This document shows, piece by piece, positions 15,230 to 21,890 of a DNA stretch of 36,405 nt. A program made the translations under genes and the position numbers. The notes beneath the pieces were generated by a model that had not been told where the DNA came from, searched no databases, and was given only the letters and a program-made list of their open reading frames with translations. Position 1 is the stretch's first letter; each line of letters opens with the position of its first letter. The DNA is taken from the NCBI GenBank assembly GCA_044355655.1, contig JBIKXS010000034.1, positions 1-36,405 on the forward strand. Direction: 5' to 3'. This stretch comes from UBA3064 sp023258775. GTDB lineage: Bacteria; Pseudomonadota; Gammaproteobacteria; Burkholderiales; Burkholderiaceae_E.

Positions 15230-16015
15230 GTGCAGCTTGCAAGTGAAAGGGTGCTGCAATGGCGTGGCACCCTCGTTTTACTGCGAAAGGAAATTATCCG
15301 ATTTCGCAAGGTGAGCGTTCAAACCGTCCTCGCCCCGGTGGTATCAGCGGTTTTATTTCTTATCGTCTTCCAGCATGTTCTTGCTGGACGTATCGAGCTT
15401 CCGGGGGGTATAAGCTACGCTGCTTTCCTGGTGCCGGGGCTTGCAATGATGGCTTTGCAACAGAATGCCTTTGCTAATAGCTCATCGTCGCTTACCCAAA
15501 GTAAGGTTACCGGTAACCTGGTATTCCTTCTGCTAACCCCGCTTCCAGCCTGGTCATGGTTCCTCGGTTATGTGGGTGGTGGCGTGGTCCGAGGCCTTGT
15601 GGTTGGGATTGTTGTTTGGCTCTCAACCTTGCCCTTGGTGTGGACCTGGCCGCTTCATCCTGGCTATGCCTTGGCGATGCTATTGATTGCAGCGCTTCTC
15701 ATGTCGGCGTTAGGTCTTTTAGCTGGTTTGTGGGCAGACAAATGGGACCAACTCTCGCTGTTTCAGTCCTTTTTGATTAATCCGCTGACGTTTCTTGCAG
15801 GTGTTTTCTATTCGGTTCAATCGCTCCAAGAGCCGTGGAGGAGCCTTGCTCATGCCAATCCTTTTTTCTACATGATTGATGGCTTGCGTTGGGCCTTTTT
15901 TGGTGTTTCTGATGCCGCCGCCGAAATTGACTTTGCTGTGTCAATTGGATTTTGTGCCCTCATCAGTCTGATTTGCTGGCAACTACTAGCGCGTGGCTGG
16001 CGTATTCGGCATTGA
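15230..16015 (+). CDS. ABC-2 type transporter permease (YadH-like), no adjacent ATPase
   Basis: The 261-residue product has about six hydrophobic segments and the ABC-2 permease signature near residues 186-200 (NPLTFLAGVFYSVQS), followed by HANPFFYMIDGLRWAFFG. It resembles the YadH group, which normally works with a YadG-type ATPase encoded next door. Here the upstream neighbour is rplQ and downstream lie acyl-CoA dehydrogenase genes, so the ATPase must be elsewhere or absent. The start is GTG 15230; GTG 15251 is an alternative. AAGGAAG at 15209-15215 lies inside rplQ. The substrate is unknown. Tandem repeats begin at its stop codon. Length differs from CcmB (about 220 aa). Confidence 0.85.
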   Translation: MQLASERVLQWRGTLVLLRKEIIRFRKVSVQTVLAPVVSAVLFLIVFQHVLAGRIELPGGISYAAFLVPGLAMMALQQNAFANSSSSLTQSKVTGNLVFLLLTPLPAWSWFLGYVGGGVVRGLVVGIVVWLSTLPLVWTWPLHPGYALAMLLIAALLMSALGLLAGLWADKWDQLSLFQSFLINPLTFLAGVFYSVQSLQEPWRSLAHANPFFYMIDGLRWAFFGVSDAAAEIDFAVSIGFCALISLICWQLLARGWRIRH

Positions 16016-16126
16016 TTGGCATGGCGGTCTAGCTCAAACGACCCTTCGGTTATTGGCATGGCGGTCTAGCTCAAACGACCCTTCGGTTATTGGAATGGCT
16101 GGCTAGCCCAAAAGACCCTTCAGATT
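16015..16126. repeat. 37-bp tandem repeat, three copies
   Basis: Two identical 37-bp copies (16015-16051 and 16052-16088) begin ATTGGCATGGCGGTCTAGCT. A third diverged copy at 16089-16126 begins ATTGGAATGGCTGGCTAGCC. The array starts at the last base of the permease gene and fills most of the 155-bp gap before the first acyl-CoA dehydrogenase gene. Copies are adjacent with no spacers, so this is not CRISPR. I see no long hairpin in the unit and no T-run. Recent duplication by slippage is the simplest explanation. Confidence 0.9.
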
Positions 16127-16170
16127 AGAATTTGTCGGCCTCAAGCCTGCCGCTGAGTTAGGCTTGCGGT

Positions 16171-17454
16171 ATGAATCAATTTCGATTTCCCGCCGTCAAA
16201 ATGCCAGATACCGAGTCGGCACTTAGAGCCTCGGTTCGCCAGTTAGTCGACCAAGAAGTCAAGGCTGGGCGCATCGTGCCGCAAAGCAATAGCTGGTCGA
16301 TCCATGATGCTGCTTTCAGTCAAAGGCTCGGTCAGGCTGGCTTTCTCGGTATGACCTGGCCGCGTCGCTATGGTGGTCACGAGCGAAGCACCTTAGAGCG
16401 CTATGTGGTGGTCGAGGAACTGCTCGCCGCGGGCGCTCCCGTGGGGGCACACTGGGTCGCTGATCGCCAAAGCGGCTACCAAATACTCAGACATGGCTCA
16501 GAGCGTGCCAGATCGACGATCCTTCCGCGAATTGCCGCGGGAACTTGTTTTTTTGGCATCGGGATGAGCGAGCCTGATTCGGGTTCGGATTTGGCGGCTG
16601 TCCGAAGTCGTGCGCGAAAAACCGAGGACGGCTGGCGGATTTCAGGCAGCAAAGTCTGGACTAGCGGTGCGCACCATGCCCATTACCTTATCGCACTTGT
16701 CCGTACCGGTGGTGCTGAGGCTCAAAGACATGGCGGCCTTACCCAGTTCATCATCGACACAACACAGCCTGGCATCGATATTCGGCCTATCCATAATCTT
16801 TACGGCGGGCATGACTTCAATCAAATCAGTTTTGATGATTGCTGGGTCCCTGATGACATGATGATTGGGCAGGAGGGTAGCGGTTGGGATATGGTGACTG
16901 GCGAGCTCGCGTTTGAGCGATCTGGACCCGATCGATTCCTCACCAGTTTTCCACTGTTGCGCCAAGTGCTGGGTGCGCTCACTCAGGATGGCTCAACGCG
17001 CGTGCTTCATGAGCACTCAGGGCACGCAGATCATGATCAGGCTGAGCACGCAGATCATGATCATTCAGGGCACCCAGATCATGGTCAGGCAAAGCACGCA
17101 GTTCATGATCTGGCTGAGCGCGCATTTGATCATCAGGAAGCAGCTGCAATTGGCCGCTTGTTAAGCCACTTGATGGCTTTGCGAAGCATGTCGACCTCGA
17201 TTGCCGGGATGCTTGAGCAGGGGGCTCAGCCAGTGGTTGAGGCAGCCTTGGTCAAGGACTTGGGCACGGCATTTGAGCGCGAGGTACCTGAGCGATTGCG
17301 TAGTCTGTTGCCGATGGAAGCCATGCTCGGTGATGAACACGGGTTATCGCATCACTGGGGTATGACGATGCTTCAGTCACCCTCGTTCACCCTCAGAGGG
17401 GGCACTCGGGAAATACTGCGCGGGATGATCGCTCGTGGCCTTGGTCTGAGATAG
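16171..17454 (+). CDS. acyl-CoA dehydrogenase, catalytic-type subunit with His/Asp-rich insert
   Basis: The 427-residue flavoprotein belongs to the acyl-CoA dehydrogenase family, which oxidises acyl-CoA thioesters at the alpha-beta bond. FGIGMSEPDSGSDLAAVRSR (residues 129-147) and GSKVWTSGAHHAHYLIALVR (159-178) mark the middle beta domain. E249 in AFERSGPDRF fits the catalytic base of the FadE-type group. The FAD-contacting R-x-QFG-x-x-I motif normally found in the C-terminal domain is missing, but the neighbouring gene has it. Residues 280-324 form a His/Asp-rich octapeptide repeat not expected in the family. The neighbour starts 8 bp downstream, so the two are probably one operon and one heteromeric enzyme. 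The substrate is unknown. Confidence 0.88.
   Translation: MNQFRFPAVKMPDTESALRASVRQLVDQEVKAGRIVPQSNSWSIHDAAFSQRLGQAGFLGMTWPRRYGGHERSTLERYVVVEELLAAGAPVGAHWVADRQSGYQILRHGSERARSTILPRIAAGTCFFGIGMSEPDSGSDLAAVRSRARKTEDGWRISGSKVWTSGAHHAHYLIALVRTGGAEAQRHGGLTQFIIDTTQPGIDIRPIHNLYGGHDFNQISFDDCWVPDDMMIGQEGSGWDMVTGELAFERSGPDRFLTSFPLLRQVLGALTQDGSTRVLHEHSGHADHDQAEHADHDHSGHPDHGQAKHAVHDLAERAFDHQEAAAIGRLLSHLMALRSMSTSIAGMLEQGAQPVVEAALVKDLGTAFEREVPERLRSLLPMEAMLGDEHGLSHHWGMTMLQSPSFTLRGGTREILRGMIARGLGLR
17008..17142 (+). repeat. 24-bp in-frame tandem repeat encoding His/Asp octapeptides
   Basis: Units of 24 bp run at 17023-17046, 17047-17070, 17071-17094, 17095-17118 and a degenerate 17119-17142, preceded by a partial unit at 17008-17022. 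The encoded octapeptides are HADHDQAE, HADHDHSG, HPDHGQAK, HAVHDLAE and RAFDHQEA. Because 24 is divisible by 3, copy number can change without a frameshift. The array is rich in GATC and TGATCA. It lies between the catalytic Glu segment and the C-terminal helices of the dehydrogenase. Confidence 0.92.
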
Positions 17455-17462
17455 GTGAAGCG

Positions 17463-18524
17463 ATGACACAGCCGATGTTAGAAGCGCTCGTGGATGCAAT
17501 CGATAAGGTCGCGCTTGCCCATGGTGATCGTGCAGCACGCGAACTTGCTGAGACCGGGCAGTGGCCTGCGCAGCTATGGCGTGACTTGCAAGACCTTGGG
17601 CTAGCTCAGGCTTGCCTTAACGAGGAAGACGGCGGGGTTGAGCTTTCGATTGCCGAGCTCTTGCCCGTTCTTGGGCGGCTTGCCTTTCACGCGCTCCCGG
17701 TACCGATTGCCGAGAGCGCACTTGCCCTTGCGCTTGCCAAGCAGGCTGATTACCTGCCCGATGCAAGGCTGCATGATCAGGCCTTGAGTATCGGTCTTGT
17801 GGATGCTCATCTGCGCGTTCGATGGCTGAGTTACGGGCCAATCTGCGAGGCCGCCTTGGTGGCGGTGGGGCAAGGCGCGACGGCATCGCTTGCCTGGGTG
17901 TATCGTCCCAGCGAACAAGAGGGTTTTAGCCGGACCCGAAACCTTGCGGGTGAGCCATGCTGTGATTTGCAGTTCACAGCAAAGTCACTGAGTAACTTAA
18001 ACCAGATCGCACTTCCACATGCTGATCGATGGTTAATGCAGGCCGGAGCCCTTCTTCGTAGCGTTCAAATGAGTCATGCGATGAGCAAAGCTTTGCAGCT
18101 TTCGCTGCAATTTGCCAATGAGCGTGTCCAGTTTGGAAAGCCCATCGGAAAGTTTCAGGCAGTGCAGCACATGCTAGCGGTCATGGCAAGCGAGGTTGCA
18201 GCCGCGTCGGCTATTGTGGGATCAGCAAGCGAGGCTTTTGCAGCCGCAGGCTGGCCTGATCCTGTTGATGCACATCGTTGTGAATGGTGGGTGGGTGCAG
18301 CCAAGGCACGATGCGGCGAGGCTGCGGCCAAGGTCTTTGAAATTGCTCATCAGGTTCACGCTGCGATGGGCTATACCCGCGAACATATGTTGCATTTCAC
18401 TACCCGCAGGCTTTTGGCGTGGCGCGATAGTTTTGGCGCCGAGCACTACTGGCAGAGCCGGCTGGGTCATCAGGCGATCAAGCTTGGGGCTGACAAGCTT
18501 TGGGAAAAGCTTGTGCAGGCTTAA
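17463..18524 (+). CDS. acyl-CoA dehydrogenase-like partner subunit
   Basis: The 353-residue protein is a divergent member of the acyl-CoA dehydrogenase family. Its C-terminal domain has the FAD-binding segment FANERVQFGKPIGKFQAVQH near residues 218-237. Further on it has a second conserved region, HQVHAAMGYTREHMLHFTTRR. The N-terminal and middle domains are degenerate: the MSEP-type flavin segment is absent and no catalytic Glu is recognisable where expected. Together with the upstream gene it supplies what the other lacks, as in heterotetrameric dehydrogenases known from steroid catabolism. ATG 17463 follows AGGTGAAGCG. Convergent hemB ends 68 bp away. Confidence 0.85.
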   Translation: MTQPMLEALVDAIDKVALAHGDRAARELAETGQWPAQLWRDLQDLGLAQACLNEEDGGVELSIAELLPVLGRLAFHALPVPIAESALALALAKQADYLPDARLHDQALSIGLVDAHLRVRWLSYGPICEAALVAVGQGATASLAWVYRPSEQEGFSRTRNLAGEPCCDLQFTAKSLSNLNQIALPHADRWLMQAGALLRSVQMSHAMSKALQLSLQFANERVQFGKPIGKFQAVQHMLAVMASEVAAASAIVGSASEAFAAAGWPDPVDAHRCEWWVGAAKARCGEAAAKVFEIAHQVHAAMGYTREHMLHFTTRRLLAWRDSFGAEHYWQSRLGHQAIKLGADKLWEKLVQA

Positions 18525-18592
18525 GTGTCGGCCGGCGGTGCCCACTTAGCGCACCAGCTTTAACGCCACGCTGACTACGCGCAGCTTGAGAT

Positions 18593-19624
18593 TCAGTCGT
18601 CTTCGCGCAGCCATCTCGCAATGTCTCGTGCGAAGTAGGTGAGGATACCGTCGGCACCAGCACGCCGAAAAGCCATCATTGACTCAAGGGCAACGCTACG
18701 CTCATCAAGCCATCCTTGCTGAGCCGCAGCCTTAAGCATCGCGTACTCGCCGCTAACCTGATAAACAAAGGTCGGCACCCTAAATGCCGCTTTGACGCGG
18801 TGCAAAATATCCAAGTAGGGCATCCCGGGCTTGACCATCACCATATCGGCCCCTTCGGCCAGATCAAGGGCTACTTCGCGAAGCGCTTCGTCTGAATTGC
18901 CAGGGTCCATTTGATAAGTTTTTTTATTGCTTTTGCCCAGGTTTTTCGCTGAACCGACCGCATCACGAAATGGCCCGTAAAAGCCTGAGGCGTACTTGGC
19001 TGAGTAAGCCATGATTTGGGTATGAATGAAGCGCTCTGCCTCGAGCATGCCCCTCAGGGCGCCAACGCGACCATCCATCATGTCTGAGGGCGCAATAATG
19101 TCGACCCCAGCCTGAGCTTGCACCCGCGCTTGCGCGACCAGGATGGCTGTCGTCTCATCGTTGAGCACATAACCTTCACTGCCCAAGACCCCGTCCTGGC
19201 CGTGGCTGGTAAAGGGGTCGAGTGCGACATCAGTAAGCACGCCAAGCTCTGGAAAACGTGCTTTGATCATTCTTACGGTCCGAGGAATAAGCCCTTCCGG
19301 GTCGGTTGCAATCATGCCGTCTGGGGTTTTGATTGCGGGATCGATCACCGGGAAAATCGCCATCACGGGGATACCAAGCGCGACACAGTCTTCGGCGACC
19401 GCAAGCAGCCGATCCGGGCTGAAGCGACTTACCCCTGGCATCGACGCGACTGTTTCCTCGTAATTGTGTTTGTCAATGACAAAGGTCGGGTAAATCAAAT
19501 CGTCAACGCTTAGGCGATGCTCGCGAACCAGGCGCCGAGACCAATCATCTTTTCTAGTCCGGCGTGCACGGAATGCCGGAAACGACGCTGTATGCAAGCC
19601 AGGATGAGGGTGATTTGGGGTCAT
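18593..19624 (-). CDS. hemB: delta-aminolevulinic acid dehydratase (porphobilinogen synthase)
   Basis: HemB condenses two 5-aminolevulinate molecules to porphobilinogen in haem synthesis. The 343-residue product has the Schiff-base lysine K265 in MVKPGMPYLDI and the second active-site lysine K210 in YSAKYASGFYGPF. The metal-site segment reads DVALDPFTSHGQDG (residues 132-145) with aspartates in place of zinc-binding cysteines, which indicates the magnesium-type enzyme. The minus-strand ATG at 19624 follows an AAGGAATT Shine-Dalgarno. It is the usual Burkholderiales neighbour of engB, but 549 bp separate them here. Confidence 0.97.
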   Translation of the reverse strand: MTPNHPHPGLHTASFPAFRARRTRKDDWSRRLVREHRLSVDDLIYPTFVIDKHNYEETVASMPGVSRFSPDRLLAVAEDCVALGIPVMAIFPVIDPAIKTPDGMIATDPEGLIPRTVRMIKARFPELGVLTDVALDPFTSHGQDGVLGSEGYVLNDETTAILVAQARVQAQAGVDIIAPSDMMDGRVGALRGMLEAERFIHTQIMAYSAKYASGFYGPFRDAVGSAKNLGKSNKKTYQMDPGNSDEALREVALDLAEGADMVMVKPGMPYLDILHRVKAAFRVPTFVYQVSGEYAMLKAAAQQGWLDERSVALESMMAFRRAGADGILTYFARDIARWLREDD

Positions 19625-19744
19625 TGTTGTGAATTCCTTATGGTTTTTGCATGCGGGAGGTTTTGTTATTTCGGTCGTATCGGCTGGATCTCACACTTTT
19701 ATCGGCTAAATTGAGCCGCACGTCAGCCTGGACAAATGACCTGC

Positions 19745-19772
19745 TTGCAGTTTTTTGTCTAGGGCTTATCAT
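19745..19772 (+). promoter_or_regulatory. candidate promoter of a small RNA
   Basis: On the + strand, TATCAT at 19767-19772 matches the -10 consensus at 5 of 6 positions. TTGCAG at 19745-19750 could serve as a poor -35 with a 16-bp spacer. Initiation would fall near 19779. The element is proposed because a + strand intrinsic terminator at 19893-19922 needs a transcript, and no protein gene on that strand precedes it. The exact start is uncertain. Confidence 0.35.
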
Positions 19773-19778
19773 GGACAA

Positions 19779-19922
19779 CTGATGCAACTGACTTGGTGAC
19801 TCGAGTCTTCGACCTGACTCCAACAGCACTGAGCTCGGTTTGCATTACCCGCTTCTCCTCCCTGAGCGGGAGCCTTCAACTGAAAGGCGTTTGCCCCGGC
19901 TTGAAGCCGGGGCCTCTTTTTT
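19779..19922 (+). ncRNA. probable small RNA with C-rich anti-Shine-Dalgarno loop
   Basis: The hemB-engB gap contains a compact series of + strand hairpins ending in an intrinsic terminator. GAGTC 19803-19807 pairs with GACTC 19816-19820. CCCGCT 19848-19853 pairs with AGCGGG 19865-19870 around the loop TCTCCTCCCTG. GCCTT 19872-19876 pairs with AAGGC 19884-19888, and the terminator stem follows. The pyrimidine loop is complementary to Shine-Dalgarno GGAGG, as in trans-acting RNAs of Burkholderiales such as NcS27 of Burkholderia cenocepacia; family membership was not tested. Flanking genes are on the opposite strand. The 5' end is approximate; the core 19848-19922 is the best supported part. Confidence 0.65.
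19893..19922 (+). terminator. intrinsic terminator of the small RNA
   Basis: GCCCCGGCT at 19893-19901 pairs perfectly with AGCCGGGGC at 19905-19913 around a TGA loop, and is followed by CTC and a run of six T at 19917-19922. It is a strong Rho-independent terminator on the + strand. It cannot serve hemB or engB, which are read from the other strand. Confidence 0.85.
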
Positions 19923-20038
19923 CCACCTCGGGTGCTTTTGGATCGATATTGAAGCATGAGGGTTCATCGACAGGCTTTGGGAACATCAAGCATGTATCAA
20001 ATCAGCTGATGCTGTCAAAAAAATTGGACGTCATAGGC

Positions 20039-20074
20039 GTTTTACAGCTGCTTTAAAGCTGTTTTACAGCTTTT
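20039..20074. repeat. palindromic element with repeated GTTTTACAGCT
   Basis: GTTTTACAGCT occurs at 20039-20049 and again at 20061-20071. Between and over them lies a perfect inverted repeat, AAAGCTGT 20055-20062 with ACAGCTTT 20066-20073, loop TTT. An alternative stem pairs ACAGCT 20044-20049 with AGCTGT 20057-20062. A short T-run follows on the + strand. It might act as a weak terminator, but no adjacent + strand gene needs one. It lies downstream of engB, between engB and the small RNA. Confidence 0.6.
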
Positions 20075-20106
20075 CCGCGGCCTGGACAAGCAACTTTTCG
20101 GCATGC

Positions 20107-20151
20107 CTCAGTAAGGTATGACGCAGTTAGGTATGCCGCAGGAAGGTATGA
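20107..20151. repeat. 15-bp tandem repeat, three copies
   Basis: Three adjacent 15-bp units read CTCAGTAAGGTATGA, CGCAGTTAGGTATGC and CGCAGGAAGGTATGA. They lie just downstream of the engB stop codon. They share the core AGGTATG. No function is evident. It is one of several short tandem arrays in this part of the window. Confidence 0.85.
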
Positions 20152-20173
20152 AGACTACACGGGCCTCACTTGA

Positions 20174-21028
20174 TTAAGCTGGTTCGGGCTGCTGTGCCTC
20201 AGCAGACCCAAGCAGCCAAACTTTGATCAATTCGCGTGTTTCATCAAGTCCCATGCGATGGGTCGCTGAAAAGAGCAAGCATTGAAGCAAAGCTTCCGAG
20301 CGCAAAAGATCGCCCCCTTTAATTTTTGCCTTCATCGCCTTGATCGCCCTTAGTCGCTCTTGATTCGTGAGCTTATCGGCTTTGGTTAGCAGCATGACGA
20401 CTGGTATATGAGGGGCTACCCAGCGCAATAAATCCTCATCGAGCGTGGTGAGGCCACGTCGTACATCACTGATCAACACAACCGCTTTAAGATTTTTTCG
20501 CGCCTGTAAATAACTGCCAGCGAGTCGATCCCATTGAGATTTGGTGTGGATGGGCGCTTCTGCATAACCATAGCCTGGGGTATCGACAAGGCGGCCAATC
20601 CAGACTGGAGCAAGCCTTGGAGATTGGCTGGCAGGCTTCAGAGATTGGCTGGCAGGCTTCGGAGATTCGCCGACACGCCTGGGAGATTCGCCGACACGCC
20701 CGGGAGATTCGACACCTCGAGGAGATTCGCGAGGGAGCCCCAAAGCAACGAGCGCAGAATTCGTGGGCTCACCTGTCTTGGCCAGGACGTGGTCTTCGCG
20801 CTCCATGGCACTTGCGGGTAGTCGCAAACTGAATAAATTCAGCGCCTGGGTGCGTCCTGGGGTCTTTGAGGCGTAGGCGAGTCTTTTGCGCTCGCAAAGC
20901 GTGTTGATAGCAGACGACTTGCCGGCGTTGGAGCGTCCAACAAAGGCAATTTCGGGTAAGTCGTCCTTAGGTAAGTGTTCAAGGCGAACAACGGTATCAA
21001 GGAACTGGGCGGTTTGTAGCAGACTCAT
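20174..21028 (-). CDS. engB: ribosome biogenesis GTPase EngB (YihA/YsxC) with repeat insertion
   Basis: EngB is an essential GTPase of 50S assembly, usually about 200-220 residues; this one has 284. G motifs are present: G1 GRSNAGKSS (31-39), G2 region SKTPGRTQ (54-61), G3 DTPGYG (149-154), G4 TKAD (215-218) and G5 SAT (254-256). The distance from G2 to G3 is 87 residues, against about 14 in E. coli. The extra segment includes heptads such as GRVGESP, RRVGESP, KPASQSL and KPASQSP. It would form a loop between strands beside switch I, leaving the GTPase core intact. ATG 21028 has no clear Shine-Dalgarno. The divergent cytochrome c4 gene starts 86 bp away. Confidence 0.95.
   Translation of the reverse strand: MSLLQTAQFLDTVVRLEHLPKDDLPEIAFVGRSNAGKSSAINTLCERKRLAYASKTPGRTQALNLFSLRLPASAMEREDHVLAKTGEPTNSALVALGLPRESPRGVESPGRVGESPRRVGESPKPASQSLKPASQSPRLAPVWIGRLVDTPGYGYAEAPIHTKSQWDRLAGSYLQARKNLKAVVLISDVRRGLTTLDEDLLRWVAPHIPVVMLLTKADKLTNQERLRAIKAMKAKIKGGDLLRSEALLQCLLFSATHRMGLDETRELIKVWLLGSAEAQQPEPA
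20620..20735 (-). repeat. 21-bp in-frame tandem repeat inside engB
   Basis: Plus-strand units starting GAGATT run at 20620-20640, 20641-20661, 20662-20682 and 20683-20703, followed by an 18-bp unit at 20704-20721 and a partial one from 20722. The first two are almost identical, as are the third and fourth, so duplication occurred in steps. Read from the minus strand they encode heptapeptides ending in ESP or QSP/QSL. All units are multiples of 3, so the reading frame is kept. Confidence 0.92.
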
Positions 21029-21114
21029 AGGATTGATTGCGCTAGCTATTGTAGAATCAACTGCTTGTGACCATCCACGGTCGCGTTGCTTTGGCCTTAA
21101 TCTGAGATCGAGTG

Positions 21115-21888
21115 ATGAATTCAGTCATGCAAATGTCAGCCTTTCGAAAAGGCTCCCACAACCCGCACCGCGCGTTGAGCCTTCTTGCGCTTCGTGTTCC
21201 GCTTGTGACAAGGCTGCAAAGTGCAGCACTGGTTTTGAGAAACGCGACGATGGTCATTGCCACAAGCCTTGGTCTGGCTATGGTAACGAACATCGCTTCA
21301 GCCCAGGATAAGGCCGCAGGTAAGCCTGCAAAACCCGATATTGCTGCCGGTCAGCAAATTGCCTCGGGGGTTTGTGCAGGTTGCCATGCAGCAGATGGCA
21401 ATAGTCCTAGCCCTGCTAATCCAAAGCTTGCCGCGCAGCATGCCGCTTATCTTGCGAAACAGTTACACAATTTTAAGCCGCAGGCTGAAGGCAAACCCCC
21501 TGAGCGTAACAACGCGATCATGCAAGGTTTTGCCGCAGCGCTCAATGATCAGCAAATTCGTGATGTTTCGGCCTATTTCGCTGCTCAAAAACTTAAGCCA
21601 GCCTCGGCAAAAAACAAGGACTTGGTCGAGCTTGGTCAGAAAATTTATCGCGGTGGTATTGCAGATAAAGGTGTTCCATCGTGTGCAGGTTGTCATAGCC
21701 CCAATGGTGCAGGTATTCCCGACCAGTACCCCCGCCTCCAGGGCCAATACGCCGAATACACCGAGTCACAGCTTGTCGCCTTTCGTCAAGGGACGCGTGC
21801 AAACAGCACCCAGATGATGACTATCGCGGCTCGGATGTCTGACAAAGAGATGAAGGCAGTGTCTGACTACATCGCTGGCTTGCGATAG
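21115..21888 (+). CDS. dihaem cytochrome c4
   Basis: The protein has two CAGCH haem-attachment motifs (residues 87-91 and 190-194 from ATG 21115), in two similar domains, as in cytochrome c4, a periplasmic electron carrier to terminal oxidases. The export signal is the hydrophobic stretch MVIATSLGLAMVTNIASAQ at residues 46-64. With ATG 21115 the signal has an unusually long N-terminal region, so ATG 21250 is a possible alternative start. GTG 21112 is one codon upstream. Engagement with a c-type cytochrome maturation system is required, but none is encoded in the window. The msrP start follows 2 nt after the stop. Confidence 0.9.
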   Translation: MNSVMQMSAFRKGSHNPHRALSLLALRVPLVTRLQSAALVLRNATMVIATSLGLAMVTNIASAQDKAAGKPAKPDIAAGQQIASGVCAGCHAADGNSPSPANPKLAAQHAAYLAKQLHNFKPQAEGKPPERNNAIMQGFAAALNDQQIRDVSAYFAAQKLKPASAKNKDLVELGQKIYRGGIADKGVPSCAGCHSPNGAGIPDQYPRLQGQYAEYTESQLVAFRQGTRANSTQMMTIAARMSDKEMKAVSDYIAGLR

Positions 21889-21890
21889 TC

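Noticed and set aside
15230..16015. Permease considered as the cytochrome c maturation protein CcmB
   Set aside because: Its length of 261 residues and the NPLTFLAGVFYS-type signature fit the YadH group of ABC-2 permeases better than CcmB, and no ccm genes are near.
16015..16126. 37-bp repeats considered as a CRISPR array
   Set aside because: The copies are directly adjacent without spacers, there are only three, and no cas genes are present.
19793..20056. Open reading frame of 87 codons on the + strand in the hemB-engB gap
   Set aside because: It runs straight through the strong intrinsic terminator and the hairpins of the proposed small RNA, has no Shine-Dalgarno, and the predicted peptide resembles no family I recognise.
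20886..21311. 141-codon open frame on the + strand across the engB-cytochrome c4 junction
   Set aside because: It is antisense to the EngB G1 region and overlaps the cytochrome gene in another frame; no family resemblance.
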